From UBA2233 sp002347965 [NCBI: Nitrospirae bacterium UBA2233] (lineage in GTDB: Bacteria > UBA2233), in the NCBI GenBank assembly GCA_002347965.1, contig DDYN01000054.1, forward strand, positions 1 through 48,792: DNA of 48,792 nucleotides, given 5' to 3'. A model generated the notes under the pieces. The model was not told the origin of the DNA, ran no database searches, and worked only from the letters and a program-made list of their open reading frames with translations. The first letter of the stretch is position 1. The number at the start of each line of letters is the position of its first letter. Below, piece by piece: positions 7,414 through 16,428 of this stretch. The position numbers were made by a program, and so were the translations under genes.

Positions 7414-10400
7414 TTATTCAAGCTCTAGGGCCTCCTTGGCGAAGCGCTCAAGCCAGGACGCCTCCTTGTGCCCTTCAAGGGCGTCCTTCTTGCCATCGCA
7501 ATAGGCCAGGACGCGCAAGGTCTCCTCGCAGGGGTCTTTTGTCATCGCAAGGATCGTGTGGAGGACGGCCGCCACCTCGCTTACCCCTTTTTCTTTCATG
7601 CGCCTTTTTATGGCCTCGATGAAGTCCGCGTCCCCCAAAGAGAGCTCCTCTTCTTCGAGCGGGTCGGCCGGGGCGCCTAGGCTGTTTATGGATGCCAGCA
7701 CCTTGTCGCGGCGCAGCTTCGAGTTCAAGGGGGCAAGCTCATGGGGCAACCAGGGCCTTCCGACCCACACGTTGATCTTCCCGTAACCCACTGGAAACGA
7801 AGGGAGGCTTGAAACACCCTCTTTTGGCAAGGACCCTGAAAACCTGACCGGGGCTATGGGTAGCTCCATGCGCACGGCAAGGTCAACCAATGCCGAACTC
7901 AACTTTTGAACGGGCTGGCCGGCCCTGGTTTGATGAACACCCTCGACGTGCACCAAAAGCGCCCTGCCTTTGTGCTTGGCCTTTTCGAGCTCGGTAAGAA
8001 AGGCCTCAAGCATCTGTTGGAGGTCGCCCTGCTTGATCAAACGGATGAGCTTGGGGTTGGTAAAGCCGGCGTGCTCGGCCAAAAGGCCTAGCGTCTTTCC
8101 AAGCCATGTATCCTTTGCCTCTTCCCTGGCAACGACGGAAGTGGGTACGCCGGTTACGCCGGTATGAGCCAAAGAGAAGAATAACCCCTCCATGTCTATC
8201 TGGTGGTTGGCCAGGAAAAGGCCGGGGCTCCCTTGGAGGGCCAGCGTTTGCTTTGGGGAGCTAAGGCGCCCTTCCCCCATGAAACGCTCAAACAGGCCAA
8301 AAAAGAGGTCATCGCCAAGCCAACCCTCTCCGCAGTGCTCCCTAAGCAAAGCCCTGCCCTGGGAGAGCATCGCCTGCTCGGCCGGGCCCTCGTGTTTGAT
8401 GTGGCATGTAGAGCCTTGCAGCCTGGCGCTTGCGGGGTAGATCGTACCCAAGACGGCATCGCTTGAGGCCTTGTACGTCCCCTTGGGGCCCTTTTTCATG
8501 GTAACCCACCTGGGGTTGGTCTTTGTTTTTACGGATACGGCCTCTTTTAGGGCCGCTTCCAGCAGTCTTTTTGGATCCTGCGTTTCGGTTATTCCATACA
8601 ACGCACCAATTACGCCCTTAGGCCGGTCTGCTTCGTTAAGCCCATCCAGGGTAAGGCTAAGGCCCTTGCCCGAAGGGCTCGATAGCTTGGCCTTGTCCCC
8701 TACAGGGCCGCCCTTTATCAACGCTCCCCTAAGGGGTCTGGGTAAAGTATCGGCCCAGCCCTTTTCCCGGTAGCGCCAAACCTGGCGCATCTTTAAGAAG
8801 GTGCGCCTGTCATGAATCAGGGTGGCGTTGACGTAAAAGCCTTGGCCATCCTCGGTTTCTTTCTCGAAACGGCACTCGAGCCTGGCCTCCCCCGTAATTT
8901 TGTAAGTAGGCCTGAATATCTCGGCCTCTTCGATGCCTACGGGATGGAAGGCCCTATCCGCCCTGACGCCACTCCAGAAAGGCTCCCCGTCTTGCCTGGA
9001 CACCACCTGGAAGCAGGCCTCGATAAGGGCGGTTGGCAGCACAAGGTTGAGCGATACGGCCATGTCCGCGTCCATCTTGGCGCTAGCGCCGTCAGCCCCT
9101 AAACGAAGCTCCCTTAAGACCTGCCAGGAGGGGCCCTGAAAGAGGAACCCTTCAGCGTAGGGGTCTTGATAAAACACGCCCTCTTTTATTTCTGGCAAGG
9201 CCCTTGGCCCTAGAGGAAACTCTTCGGCAAGCTCGAAGTCTGCGCTCGAGGTAAGCTCAAGCCCTCCAGCCTCGCCCTGCAAAAACACGGCGCATGAGAA
9301 AACCGTCGCGGACCTAGGGGTTACGCGCACCTTTTGGGCTATGGGCTTGTCATTAGGTAGCCACAAGTCCGGCCTAAAGCTGCAATCCTTTATCCTTACG
9401 ATGCAACGGCCCGGAGCCCTCTTAAGCACGGCCTTGGCCATCTGGTCCAAAAGGATCGAGGGCGGCAATGAGGCAGGCCCCCAGCTTGGGGAGGCATCCA
9501 TCAGGAAAAGCTCTGTTTTTGGATCGTACACAACATCCGGCCCGAGCGTTTCTTGGTCGGGTTTAGCGACGCGCAGACCAAGCCCATCCAATGTGGCAAC
9601 GCACTCCTTACCCAAAAAGAAAGCGGCAGATGCGCTTACTTCTTGCCCTTGGTCGGTTTTGCTTAAGCCAATCAGCTCGATTAGGACCTTAAGCGGCCCC
9701 ATACCCGGCCGGATATCCTTAACCTGCCTGAAGCTTAGGCGCATGCCGCTAGGGACAAGCCTTAAGGAGGGCGAAAGGGCGCCTTTTTCTTCCATTAACA
9801 GCCCAAGGGCCTGGTAGGCCATCTCGATCATCAAAGATGGGGGCATGTGACTATCCTGGAGGGTGTTGCACACAAAAAACCACGTTCCGTGGGGTAGGGG
9901 TTTTGAGCCTAAGAGCATGCCAAGCCTCTTGCTGCCGCCATCCGGCCAAAAGCCCTCAACGGCTTCTAGCATCCCAAGCATCCCCTTAGGAAGGGCTGCG
10001 TAGTCTTCAAGGGGCCGGCTAAAGCGGCCGGATGGCTCTAAGAGAGCCTTGGCCCAGCTCTCTTCAAGCCCTATGGCCCCATCAAAGCTTGGCCCAGAAG
10101 GTCTGCAAACCACCCGGTAGGAGGCCTTCAGCTCGGCCAAGAGCCCCTTTTGGGACTTTAGGGTGGCCTCGAAGGCGGCCACACCGGCCTTCTGATCAAG
10201 GCCCACGTTGACCACATCGGCCCAAAGGAGCCCGTCCTGAGGGAGTGCTTCATTGCTTACCGACAATTCAGTGTCAGTTAGGCGGAAAACCACATCTTCT
10301 TTGTCTTTATCGGCCAAACCCATGGCCATCATCATCCACTGACAGGGCTGGGAAGCCGCCTCTAAAAGGAAGCCGACGGGCATCGTCCTTAGGGCGTTCT

Positions 10401-13400
10401 CTTCGAAAAACCACCCATCCTTGGGGATGTCGAGCTCGGCCGTTAAGGATCCACCCGGCTGTTTTTGAAAGGGGGGAACCTCTAGCTTGGTGATCCTGGA
10501 CACAAAAAGCATGGGCGGGCCAGGAAGGCGCGGGGATTCGCGCGGCCCGTCAAAAGCCTCCCAGGGCTCCCCGAAGGCATCCGAGGGCTGCCCCCAAGCC
10601 AGATGAAGCAGATGCGCCCGATCGAGCCTGCGGCCCTCGAACAAGGCCGCCCTTTCGTCTTGAGACTTGGGCAAAAGCCTGACACGGCTCTCCATAGGAT
10701 AGCCGGGGACCAGCCTTCCGCCGCCGCGGCCGCTGTGGAAAGAGCGAAGCCCGTCTATGGTAATGAGGGCCTGGCCGACAAGCCTTGGGATGGGCCCTGC
10801 ATCAACCTCTTCTACGAGGATTTCGTAAACGAGCTCTCTAGCTCCCGGAACGGCCTGGCCCCTCGCTCTTACATGGCCGAGCTCCCCTAAGAGGGGCTCA
10901 AACCGCCAGCCGTCCCGGCCGATATTGTAACCCAAGGCCGACACGTAGAACGCCCCTACCTGGGCGCAGCCCTCAATCATTAGCGTACCCGGCATGCAAG
11001 GGTCGCCCTTGAAATGCCCGTCGTACCACCACGCCTCGTCGGTTAGGCGCTTGATGGCCTTGATGTAGCCCCTACCCCAGGGCCCGCCCTTGGGGTCAAG
11101 CTGCAAAACCTCATCGAAGAGCTGCATCAAACCCCTTTGTGTCCTTGGAGTCCTGGTGTGGTTCATGGTTTCTGCGAACTCATCCCCGAAGCACTCGACC
11201 ACCCGGTCCTCCGTGAAGGCGCGCACCTTTTCGGCGCTGAAAGAGGAGGCCACGTTTAAGACAGCCGGGGGGTCTAAGGGGCCTTCGGTAGAACGGTGGG
11301 CCGTCTTGGGGTCCCAGATGACCCCCCCCGACATCTTCAGCTCCTCGGCCGTAAAAAACCCTGTCTGGCCGTTGCGTACCGCCGAGGCAAGCTCGCCGTT
11401 CACCCAGCCGTGCGAGTTGAAAAAGAACAGACGGACTGGCCCCATCCTGGCATAGCCGCCCACGTTGATGTCCACGACAAGCCTATCGCCGATCTTGAGC
11501 AACCCCTGAAAGGCGATGGCGTCTATACCGAGCAGCCTGTAGACGCGCTCCCCTTTGTTCTCAAAGTCCACTCCCAGCCAAGAGATGAGCATAAGGTCGG
11601 CCTGGCCCATCTCCATGGAGATACCGCCCGGGACATGGCCGTGGTGGAGGTACCAAGCGTCCTCCTCTACGATCGTCTCGGTCCAGAGCTTTCCTTTGGT
11701 GCTCATGGACTTAGGGACGGCATCAACCCCTAAAACCGCGTCGGCCAAAAGCAAGGGGGGCTCCGGCATGCGTACCACCTTGGGCTCGTAGCGGTCGAGC
11801 TCGGCAAACTCGGGGCCGTAGACCTTGGAAACCTTATCGCAGGCCAACACCTCGAGATCCTTTCGCCCCCATTTCGGCCCCGGGAGCACATCCGGCACGG
11901 CGTCCTTGTATGTCATCCCAAAAATGGCGCGGAACCCCTGTAGCGCCAAACGCTCCTCGGAGCTTAGGTTTTGCTTCGATATTCTTTGGAACCACTCGGG
12001 CTCGGACACTCTGGGGCTGGCAGCTGGCGTAGCTGGAGCCTTTAAGGGCTTTGAAGCCGCCGGCGCCCCCTTGGGCTGCTGCTCGGGTAGCTCGTTAATC
12101 TTAGAAGGCGGCTTAGTTTCTGCCTTAACGGCCTGCCCTCCTCCGTTAGGCCCAGGGCTGGGGGCCTTAGGCTTTGGCTCGGAAGAAGCGGCGTGAACAG
12201 CAGCCGGCCTATTTACCGAACGCTCTAAGGAGCCCGCTAGGTGAGCCCTCTCCTCCAGCGCCCCTTTTGACTCTATGCCTTTAGGGCCTGCATAATCCAA
12301 GGCCCGATTATCTTGGGTTGGAAGGCCGCTAAACAGCCCCATCGCCTTCGATTGAGCCTCCAGGAACATCCTGTGGGCATCGGCTACCCGCTCGTTAAAG
12401 CGCAACACTTGATCGGCCAGGGTATGGAGCTTGGGGTTTCTTCCTGCCAGGTTCTTGGCCGAAACCGCCGGCGCTGATGGGGCCAGGCTAGCAGAAGGCC
12501 GGGTTTCAGTGATAGGTTGCGCCCTTAGGCGGCTTGGCCCCGCAGAAGGTTTAACGGGCTTGCCATCCATAGCGAGCGGGATGTCGGGGGCCGGCTCCAT
12601 CACGGCCGTAGCGGTGTCTTTTAAGGACGACACTTCTTTCAAGGCCGACGCTAAGGGCTCTTGCGTTTTAATGTCGGGGAACACTATGGGCGGAAAGTGG
12701 GCGGGGAACGTCATCATCCTGCCCGTTTTGAAAGGCGGGTTTTCTTTCGTCAGACGCTCCGCCATACTTGCGTAATCCAGTTGAACCCCGGCGGCCAAAA
12801 GCTGAGCGATGCCTTCAATGGCGTGCTCCATACCGCCCCTTGGCCTGTCCAAAGAAACGGCCAGGTGCTCGCTATCGCCCAGGATGTCTGAAATCCAGCT
12901 AGCGCAAGAACCCCTAGGCCCCACTTCGACAAACACGCGCACCCCGTCTTTAAAGGCCGCGTTGACCACCCTCCTGAAGTCTACGGGAGCAACAGCCTGG
13001 CCTGTGAGCGCCCTGGCTATGGCCTCCTTTTCCGCTTCATACCAAGTGCCGCTCGCGTTCGAATAAAACCGCACCCCCGGCACGGGCTTGGTCTTTCGGC
13101 TGTGGATGGCATACCACTCCTCCTCCCAATGGCGCATCAGCTCACAGTGGGCAACAAGGTCATGGCCTAAAGGAAACGCCCTGCGCCTTCCTATCTTTTC
13201 GATCACCCTCTCCAAGGCTTTGGCATCCCCTTCGATCATACAGTCGTTATCTGTGTTGATCATGGCAAGGTAGACCCTCTCTTCCCCTTCGAGGGCGCGC
13301 TTTACATCGTCTAGCGGGGCCAGCACCCAATAGTTGCGCCAGTTTATGGGGCCAGAGTCGTTCCAGCCTTTCTTTGCCACCTCGAACTCACCGGCGATCT

Positions 13401-16400
13401 GTTTCGAATACATCCCGGAGGCAATGATCTCCCTTACCATCGTATCCAAATCATCCCAGGCCCCCATCGCCACAACCGAGTTGCTCTCGCCAGAAGATAC
13501 GCCTAAAACCGCCTGGGGCTTTAACTTTAGCCAATCGAGGGCGAACATCGCCATGACCTGGCACATGAAAGAAGAGCCGAACAGCACTTTGGCCGGGTCT
13601 TTCATCAAAGCCTCGTTTTCTGGGTCTGTCCACTCCTGGGCATAGCTAAGCCCGGGGAACCTCTTAAGCAGGGCGTCCGTAAGCTCTGGAAGTGTCAAAA
13701 GGAGCTCGCGGCCCATGCCCGGGTAGGCGGCCGCAGCCCCAGGGAAAACAAGCGCCAGCTCACCGGCGATCGGCCTTTCTCTAAAGTAAGCCCCCTTTAG
13801 GATCCTAAAGGGCGTACTATCCAAAGAGAGCGCATTTTTAGCCGCTTCGATCCTTTTTTGTTTTGTATCTTCATCGGGGGCGACGATGACCAGCCTTGCT
13901 GGCCCTTGATCGGACTCCCTGCCCGCCTTGAGCGCCTCGAGGACACCCTTGCGGTCCTGCCCCGAGTAGACATGGAGGCTGGCAAACCTTTGGTAGCTGG
14001 GCACGTGGGGGCCTATATCGCCTTGCTTAACCCTTAGGAATGCCCTTGCTCCCCCCAAGGCCAGGGTGTCCACCTGGGCAGTGCGCTTATCAGCGGGCGC
14101 AAGCCACGGTAAGGCCGGCTTGCCGGCCTGCCTTATGTATGCCTGCCTTGAAAGGGCGGCCACGGCCCCTGCTACATGCAACAGGCCCGAGGCGGCATGG
14201 ATATGCCCGTAGCGCCCCGTCAAAGAAAGGGCCCCTTCTAAAAGGCCAAGCCTTTGGCTTGGGGGCTCATCTTCTAACGTTTCATCATCGAACACGGCAA
14301 GGATGGGGTTTCCATCCCTTTTGGCGTCCTCCAACCTCTTTAAGGCAAGAACGACAGCCCCATCGCCCGGGTTGTGCCTATCTTTAGGCAACACCTCCTT
14401 AGCCGCGCTCTCGTGAACTGTCTCGCAGCACATATCCACAGCGCCCGCGAGCGCTAAGTCGAGCTGTTTGGAGCGGAGCGCCCTAAGGGCGATCTCGAGG
14501 GCCCTTATACCGGAGAGCTCCTCGCCCTCGAGCACGTAGCCTGGGCCTTGGAAGTTAAAGTACAACCCGATCCTGTTGGCCACGATGTTGGGCATTGTCC
14601 CCACCGTCATCCCGGTGTCGGGAGCAACAGCCAAGGCCTTGCGTACTCTATCGGCCCATCCCTCATCGACGTCCATTCCAGAAGAACGCAGGATGCGGGC
14701 CCACTCTTCAACGCGCACAAAAAGAACGTACCTCACAATGTCGGCATCACAGCCCATACCTACGAAAACGCCAGATTTCTTGGGGTCGTAACCACCTACC
14801 CTTTCCATCACATGCCTGGACACCTCAAGGACGAGAAGCTGCTGAGCCAGCGTCTGGGCCAAGTCCCTCGGGGGATAACGAAGCCCTTCGAACAGCAGGC
14901 TGACCTCTTCGATCCTAAAGGGCCCTTCATGGCCGGTAAGCAGCCTTCTCACAAAGTCCCTATGGGGGTCTTGGCCGCCTACAGCAGCCTCCATGGCCAC
15001 GACGGCCACAGCCCCCGAGGGTCTTGGAAGTGCAACGGGGAACGACCTTCTGGATCGCTCTTCTTCTTTAGGGTCCCATTCTTCAAGGATAAGATGGGCG
15101 TTGTTGCCCCCAAACCCGAAGGCGTTCACGCCGGCCCTTCTTGGGTAGGGCTCATCCCAGGGCTTAGGAGACTCTATAAGCCTAAGGCCCAGCTCGCCTA
15201 TCGTAGGAAGCGGATTGGCCACGGGCCTGTTGGGCGGCAGGGTTTTGTGCTCGAGCCCGGATAACAGCTTGAGTAGCCCGGCCAGGCCGGCCACTGTGAT
15301 CGTGTGGCCTAGGTTAGATTTGATCGTCCCTAGGCGCACGCCCTCCCCAAAGACGCTATGGCAGCTCCTAAGCTCGATGATATCGCCCACGATCGTGCCC
15401 GTGGCGTGGCACTCGAGCACACTTACGCTCCTTGGGTCAATGCCGGTTCCCTCGTAGGCCGAGCGAAGCGCCCTTTCTTGCCCTTTTTGGTCGGGCACGA
15501 GCAGGCCCCCCGCCTTGCCGTCGTTGGACAGCCCGACGTTCCTGATAACCCCAAGGATCCTGTCATTATCCTTGATCGCATCGCTTAAGCGCTTAAGGAC
15601 GACGGCCGCCGCCCCTTCCCCCGGCATCATGCCGTCGGCATCGGCATCGAAGGGCCTACTCTGCCCTGTTAACGAAAGCGCCTGAAGGATGCCAAAGCCG
15701 GTGTAAACAATAATCGGGTCGGCGTGGTTGACGCCTCCTACCACCACCAAATCCGCGCGGTGGTCCCAAAGCGCCTCCATACCAAGCTTTATGGCGTAGA
15801 GCGAAGAGGCGCAGGCGGCATCCAGGCCAAAGCCACCGCCTAGGCAGAGTGCCTTAGCAACAAGGGTTGCCGCATACCCCAAAGAAAAGCGGTTTCTGGG
15901 CTCGACGTTACTTAAGGCTAAAAGCTCCAGAACCCTAGGGTCTAGTGTTTTTTGGTTTTCAAGCTGCACCCTTTCTGCATAGCTCGAAAACAGTAGGCTC
16001 GGGTAGCCAAGGTTAGCCAGCACAAAAAGGCTCTTTCCACCCCCTTGCCCCAAGGGTGCCTTAAGGCCGGCCTCCAAAAGCGCCTCGCGCCCGACATGCG
16101 CGCTCCATTGGAAAAGAGGGTCCAGGGATAGCAAGAGCTCTGGGGGTACGCCGAACCCCTCTGGGTCGAACGCCTCGGCAAAGCCTCTTACAAACCCACC
16201 CCTGAAGATATTTATCTTTTTTTGAGATACCCTTGTGAGCCTTTCGATGGTCTCTTTGGATACCCTTACCGCCCCTTCAGGGGGGCTGCAAAAAAGGTCA
16301 CTGCCCTCTTTTATGGCCTCCCAGAGCTGTTGGGGTGTAAGCGCCCCCGGTAGGACACAGCCCCTTCCAACAATGGCGATCGGCTCCAATACGCTGGTAC

Positions 16401-16404
16401 TCAT
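7414..16404 (-). CDS. pfaC: PfaC/Pfa3-type lipid synthase: KS-CLF-AT-DHs-acyltransferase
   Basis: A 2996-residue iterative type I synthase. Order seen: ketosynthase (1-450; DAACASS Cys198, His333, His367); a second KS fold without cysteine, reading EGEELSG where it should be, hence a chain-length factor (465-790); acyltransferase (885-1190; GVSSGE Ser970, His1086); a helix ADAHRMFLEAQ (1341-1351) and a Pro/Ala linker; a hotdog pair whose FabA half keeps WYDGHFKGDPCMPG (His1797, 1793-1806) and Glu1811; a second pair whose corresponding site reads WFFVCNTLQDS with Asn2180 for His; a third PS-DH-like region (2290-2550) without its usual His and Asp; and a C-terminal PlsC-like acyltransferase (2700-2905; NHQIDME at 2733). 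The layout matches myxobacterial Pfa3. Start ATG has AAGGGAAA upstream. It probably elongates and dehydrates the ACP-bound chain and hands it to a glycerolipid. Confidence 0.93.
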   Translation of the reverse strand: MSTSVLEPIAIVGRGCVLPGALTPQQLWEAIKEGSDLFCSPPEGAVRVSKETIERLTRVSQKKINIFRGGFVRGFAEAFDPEGFGVPPELLLSLDPLFQWSAHVGREALLEAGLKAPLGQGGGKSLFVLANLGYPSLLFSSYAERVQLENQKTLDPRVLELLALSNVEPRNRFSLGYAATLVAKALCLGGGFGLDAACASSLYAIKLGMEALWDHRADLVVVGGVNHADPIIVYTGFGILQALSLTGQSRPFDADADGMMPGEGAAAVVLKRLSDAIKDNDRILGVIRNVGLSNDGKAGGLLVPDQKGQERALRSAYEGTGIDPRSVSVLECHATGTIVGDIIELRSCHSVFGEGVRLGTIKSNLGHTITVAGLAGLLKLLSGLEHKTLPPNRPVANPLPTIGELGLRLIESPKPWDEPYPRRAGVNAFGFGGNNAHLILEEWDPKEEERSRRSFPVALPRPSGAVAVVAMEAAVGGQDPHRDFVRRLLTGHEGPFRIEEVSLLFEGLRYPPRDLAQTLAQQLLVLEVSRHVMERVGGYDPKKSGVFVGMGCDADIVRYVLFVRVEEWARILRSSGMDVDEGWADRVRKALAVAPDTGMTVGTMPNIVANRIGLYFNFQGPGYVLEGEELSGIRALEIALRALRSKQLDLALAGAVDMCCETVHESAAKEVLPKDRHNPGDGAVVLALKRLEDAKRDGNPILAVFDDETLEDEPPSQRLGLLEGALSLTGRYGHIHAASGLLHVAGAVAALSRQAYIRQAGKPALPWLAPADKRTAQVDTLALGGARAFLRVKQGDIGPHVPSYQRFASLHVYSGQDRKGVLEALKAGRESDQGPARLVIVAPDEDTKQKRIEAAKNALSLDSTPFRILKGAYFRERPIAGELALVFPGAAAAYPGMGRELLLTLPELTDALLKRFPGLSYAQEWTDPENEALMKDPAKVLFGSSFMCQVMAMFALDWLKLKPQAVLGVSSGESNSVVAMGAWDDLDTMVREIIASGMYSKQIAGEFEVAKKGWNDSGPINWRNYWVLAPLDDVKRALEGEERVYLAMINTDNDCMIEGDAKALERVIEKIGRRRAFPLGHDLVAHCELMRHWEEEWYAIHSRKTKPVPGVRFYSNASGTWYEAEKEAIARALTGQAVAPVDFRRVVNAAFKDGVRVFVEVGPRGSCASWISDILGDSEHLAVSLDRPRGGMEHAIEGIAQLLAAGVQLDYASMAERLTKENPPFKTGRMMTFPAHFPPIVFPDIKTQEPLASALKEVSSLKDTATAVMEPAPDIPLAMDGKPVKPSAGPSRLRAQPITETRPSASLAPSAPAVSAKNLAGRNPKLHTLADQVLRFNERVADAHRMFLEAQSKAMGLFSGLPTQDNRALDYAGPKGIESKGALEERAHLAGSLERSVNRPAAVHAASSEPKPKAPSPGPNGGGQAVKAETKPPSKINELPEQQPKGAPAASKPLKAPATPAASPRVSEPEWFQRISKQNLSSEERLALQGFRAIFGMTYKDAVPDVLPGPKWGRKDLEVLACDKVSKVYGPEFAELDRYEPKVVRMPEPPLLLADAVLGVDAVPKSMSTKGKLWTETIVEEDAWYLHHGHVPGGISMEMGQADLMLISWLGVDFENKGERVYRLLGIDAIAFQGLLKIGDRLVVDINVGGYARMGPVRLFFFNSHGWVNGELASAVRNGQTGFFTAEELKMSGGVIWDPKTAHRSTEGPLDPPAVLNVASSFSAEKVRAFTEDRVVECFGDEFAETMNHTRTPRTQRGLMQLFDEVLQLDPKGGPWGRGYIKAIKRLTDEAWWYDGHFKGDPCMPGTLMIEGCAQVGAFYVSALGYNIGRDGWRFEPLLGELGHVRARGQAVPGARELVYEILVEEVDAGPIPRLVGQALITIDGLRSFHSGRGGGRLVPGYPMESRVRLLPKSQDERAALFEGRRLDRAHLLHLAWGQPSDAFGEPWEAFDGPRESPRLPGPPMLFVSRITKLEVPPFQKQPGGSLTAELDIPKDGWFFEENALRTMPVGFLLEAASQPCQWMMMAMGLADKDKEDVVFRLTDTELSVSNEALPQDGLLWADVVNVGLDQKAGVAAFEATLKSQKGLLAELKASYRVVCRPSGPSFDGAIGLEESWAKALLEPSGRFSRPLEDYAALPKGMLGMLEAVEGFWPDGGSKRLGMLLGSKPLPHGTWFFVCNTLQDSHMPPSLMIEMAYQALGLLMEEKGALSPSLRLVPSGMRLSFRQVKDIRPGMGPLKVLIELIGLSKTDQGQEVSASAAFFLGKECVATLDGLGLRVAKPDQETLGPDVVYDPKTELFLMDASPSWGPASLPPSILLDQMAKAVLKRAPGRCIVRIKDCSFRPDLWLPNDKPIAQKVRVTPRSATVFSCAVFLQGEAGGLELTSSADFELAEEFPLGPRALPEIKEGVFYQDPYAEGFLFQGPSWQVLRELRLGADGASAKMDADMAVSLNLVLPTALIEACFQVVSRQDGEPFWSGVRADRAFHPVGIEEAEIFRPTYKITGEARLECRFEKETEDGQGFYVNATLIHDRRTFLKMRQVWRYREKGWADTLPRPLRGALIKGGPVGDKAKLSSPSGKGLSLTLDGLNEADRPKGVIGALYGITETQDPKRLLEAALKEAVSVKTKTNPRWVTMKKGPKGTYKASSDAVLGTIYPASARLQGSTCHIKHEGPAEQAMLSQGRALLREHCGEGWLGDDLFFGLFERFMGEGRLSSPKQTLALQGSPGLFLANHQIDMEGLFFSLAHTGVTGVPTSVVAREEAKDTWLGKTLGLLAEHAGFTNPKLIRLIKQGDLQQMLEAFLTELEKAKHKGRALLVHVEGVHQTRAGQPVQKLSSALVDLAVRMELPIAPVRFSGSLPKEGVSSLPSFPVGYGKINVWVGRPWLPHELAPLNSKLRRDKVLASINSLGAPADPLEEEELSLGDADFIEAIKRRMKEKGVSEVAAVLHTILAMTKDPCEETLRVLAYCDGKKDALEGHKEASWLERFAKEALELE

Positions 16405-16428
16405 GCACTTTCCCTTCGAGCTACTCGT

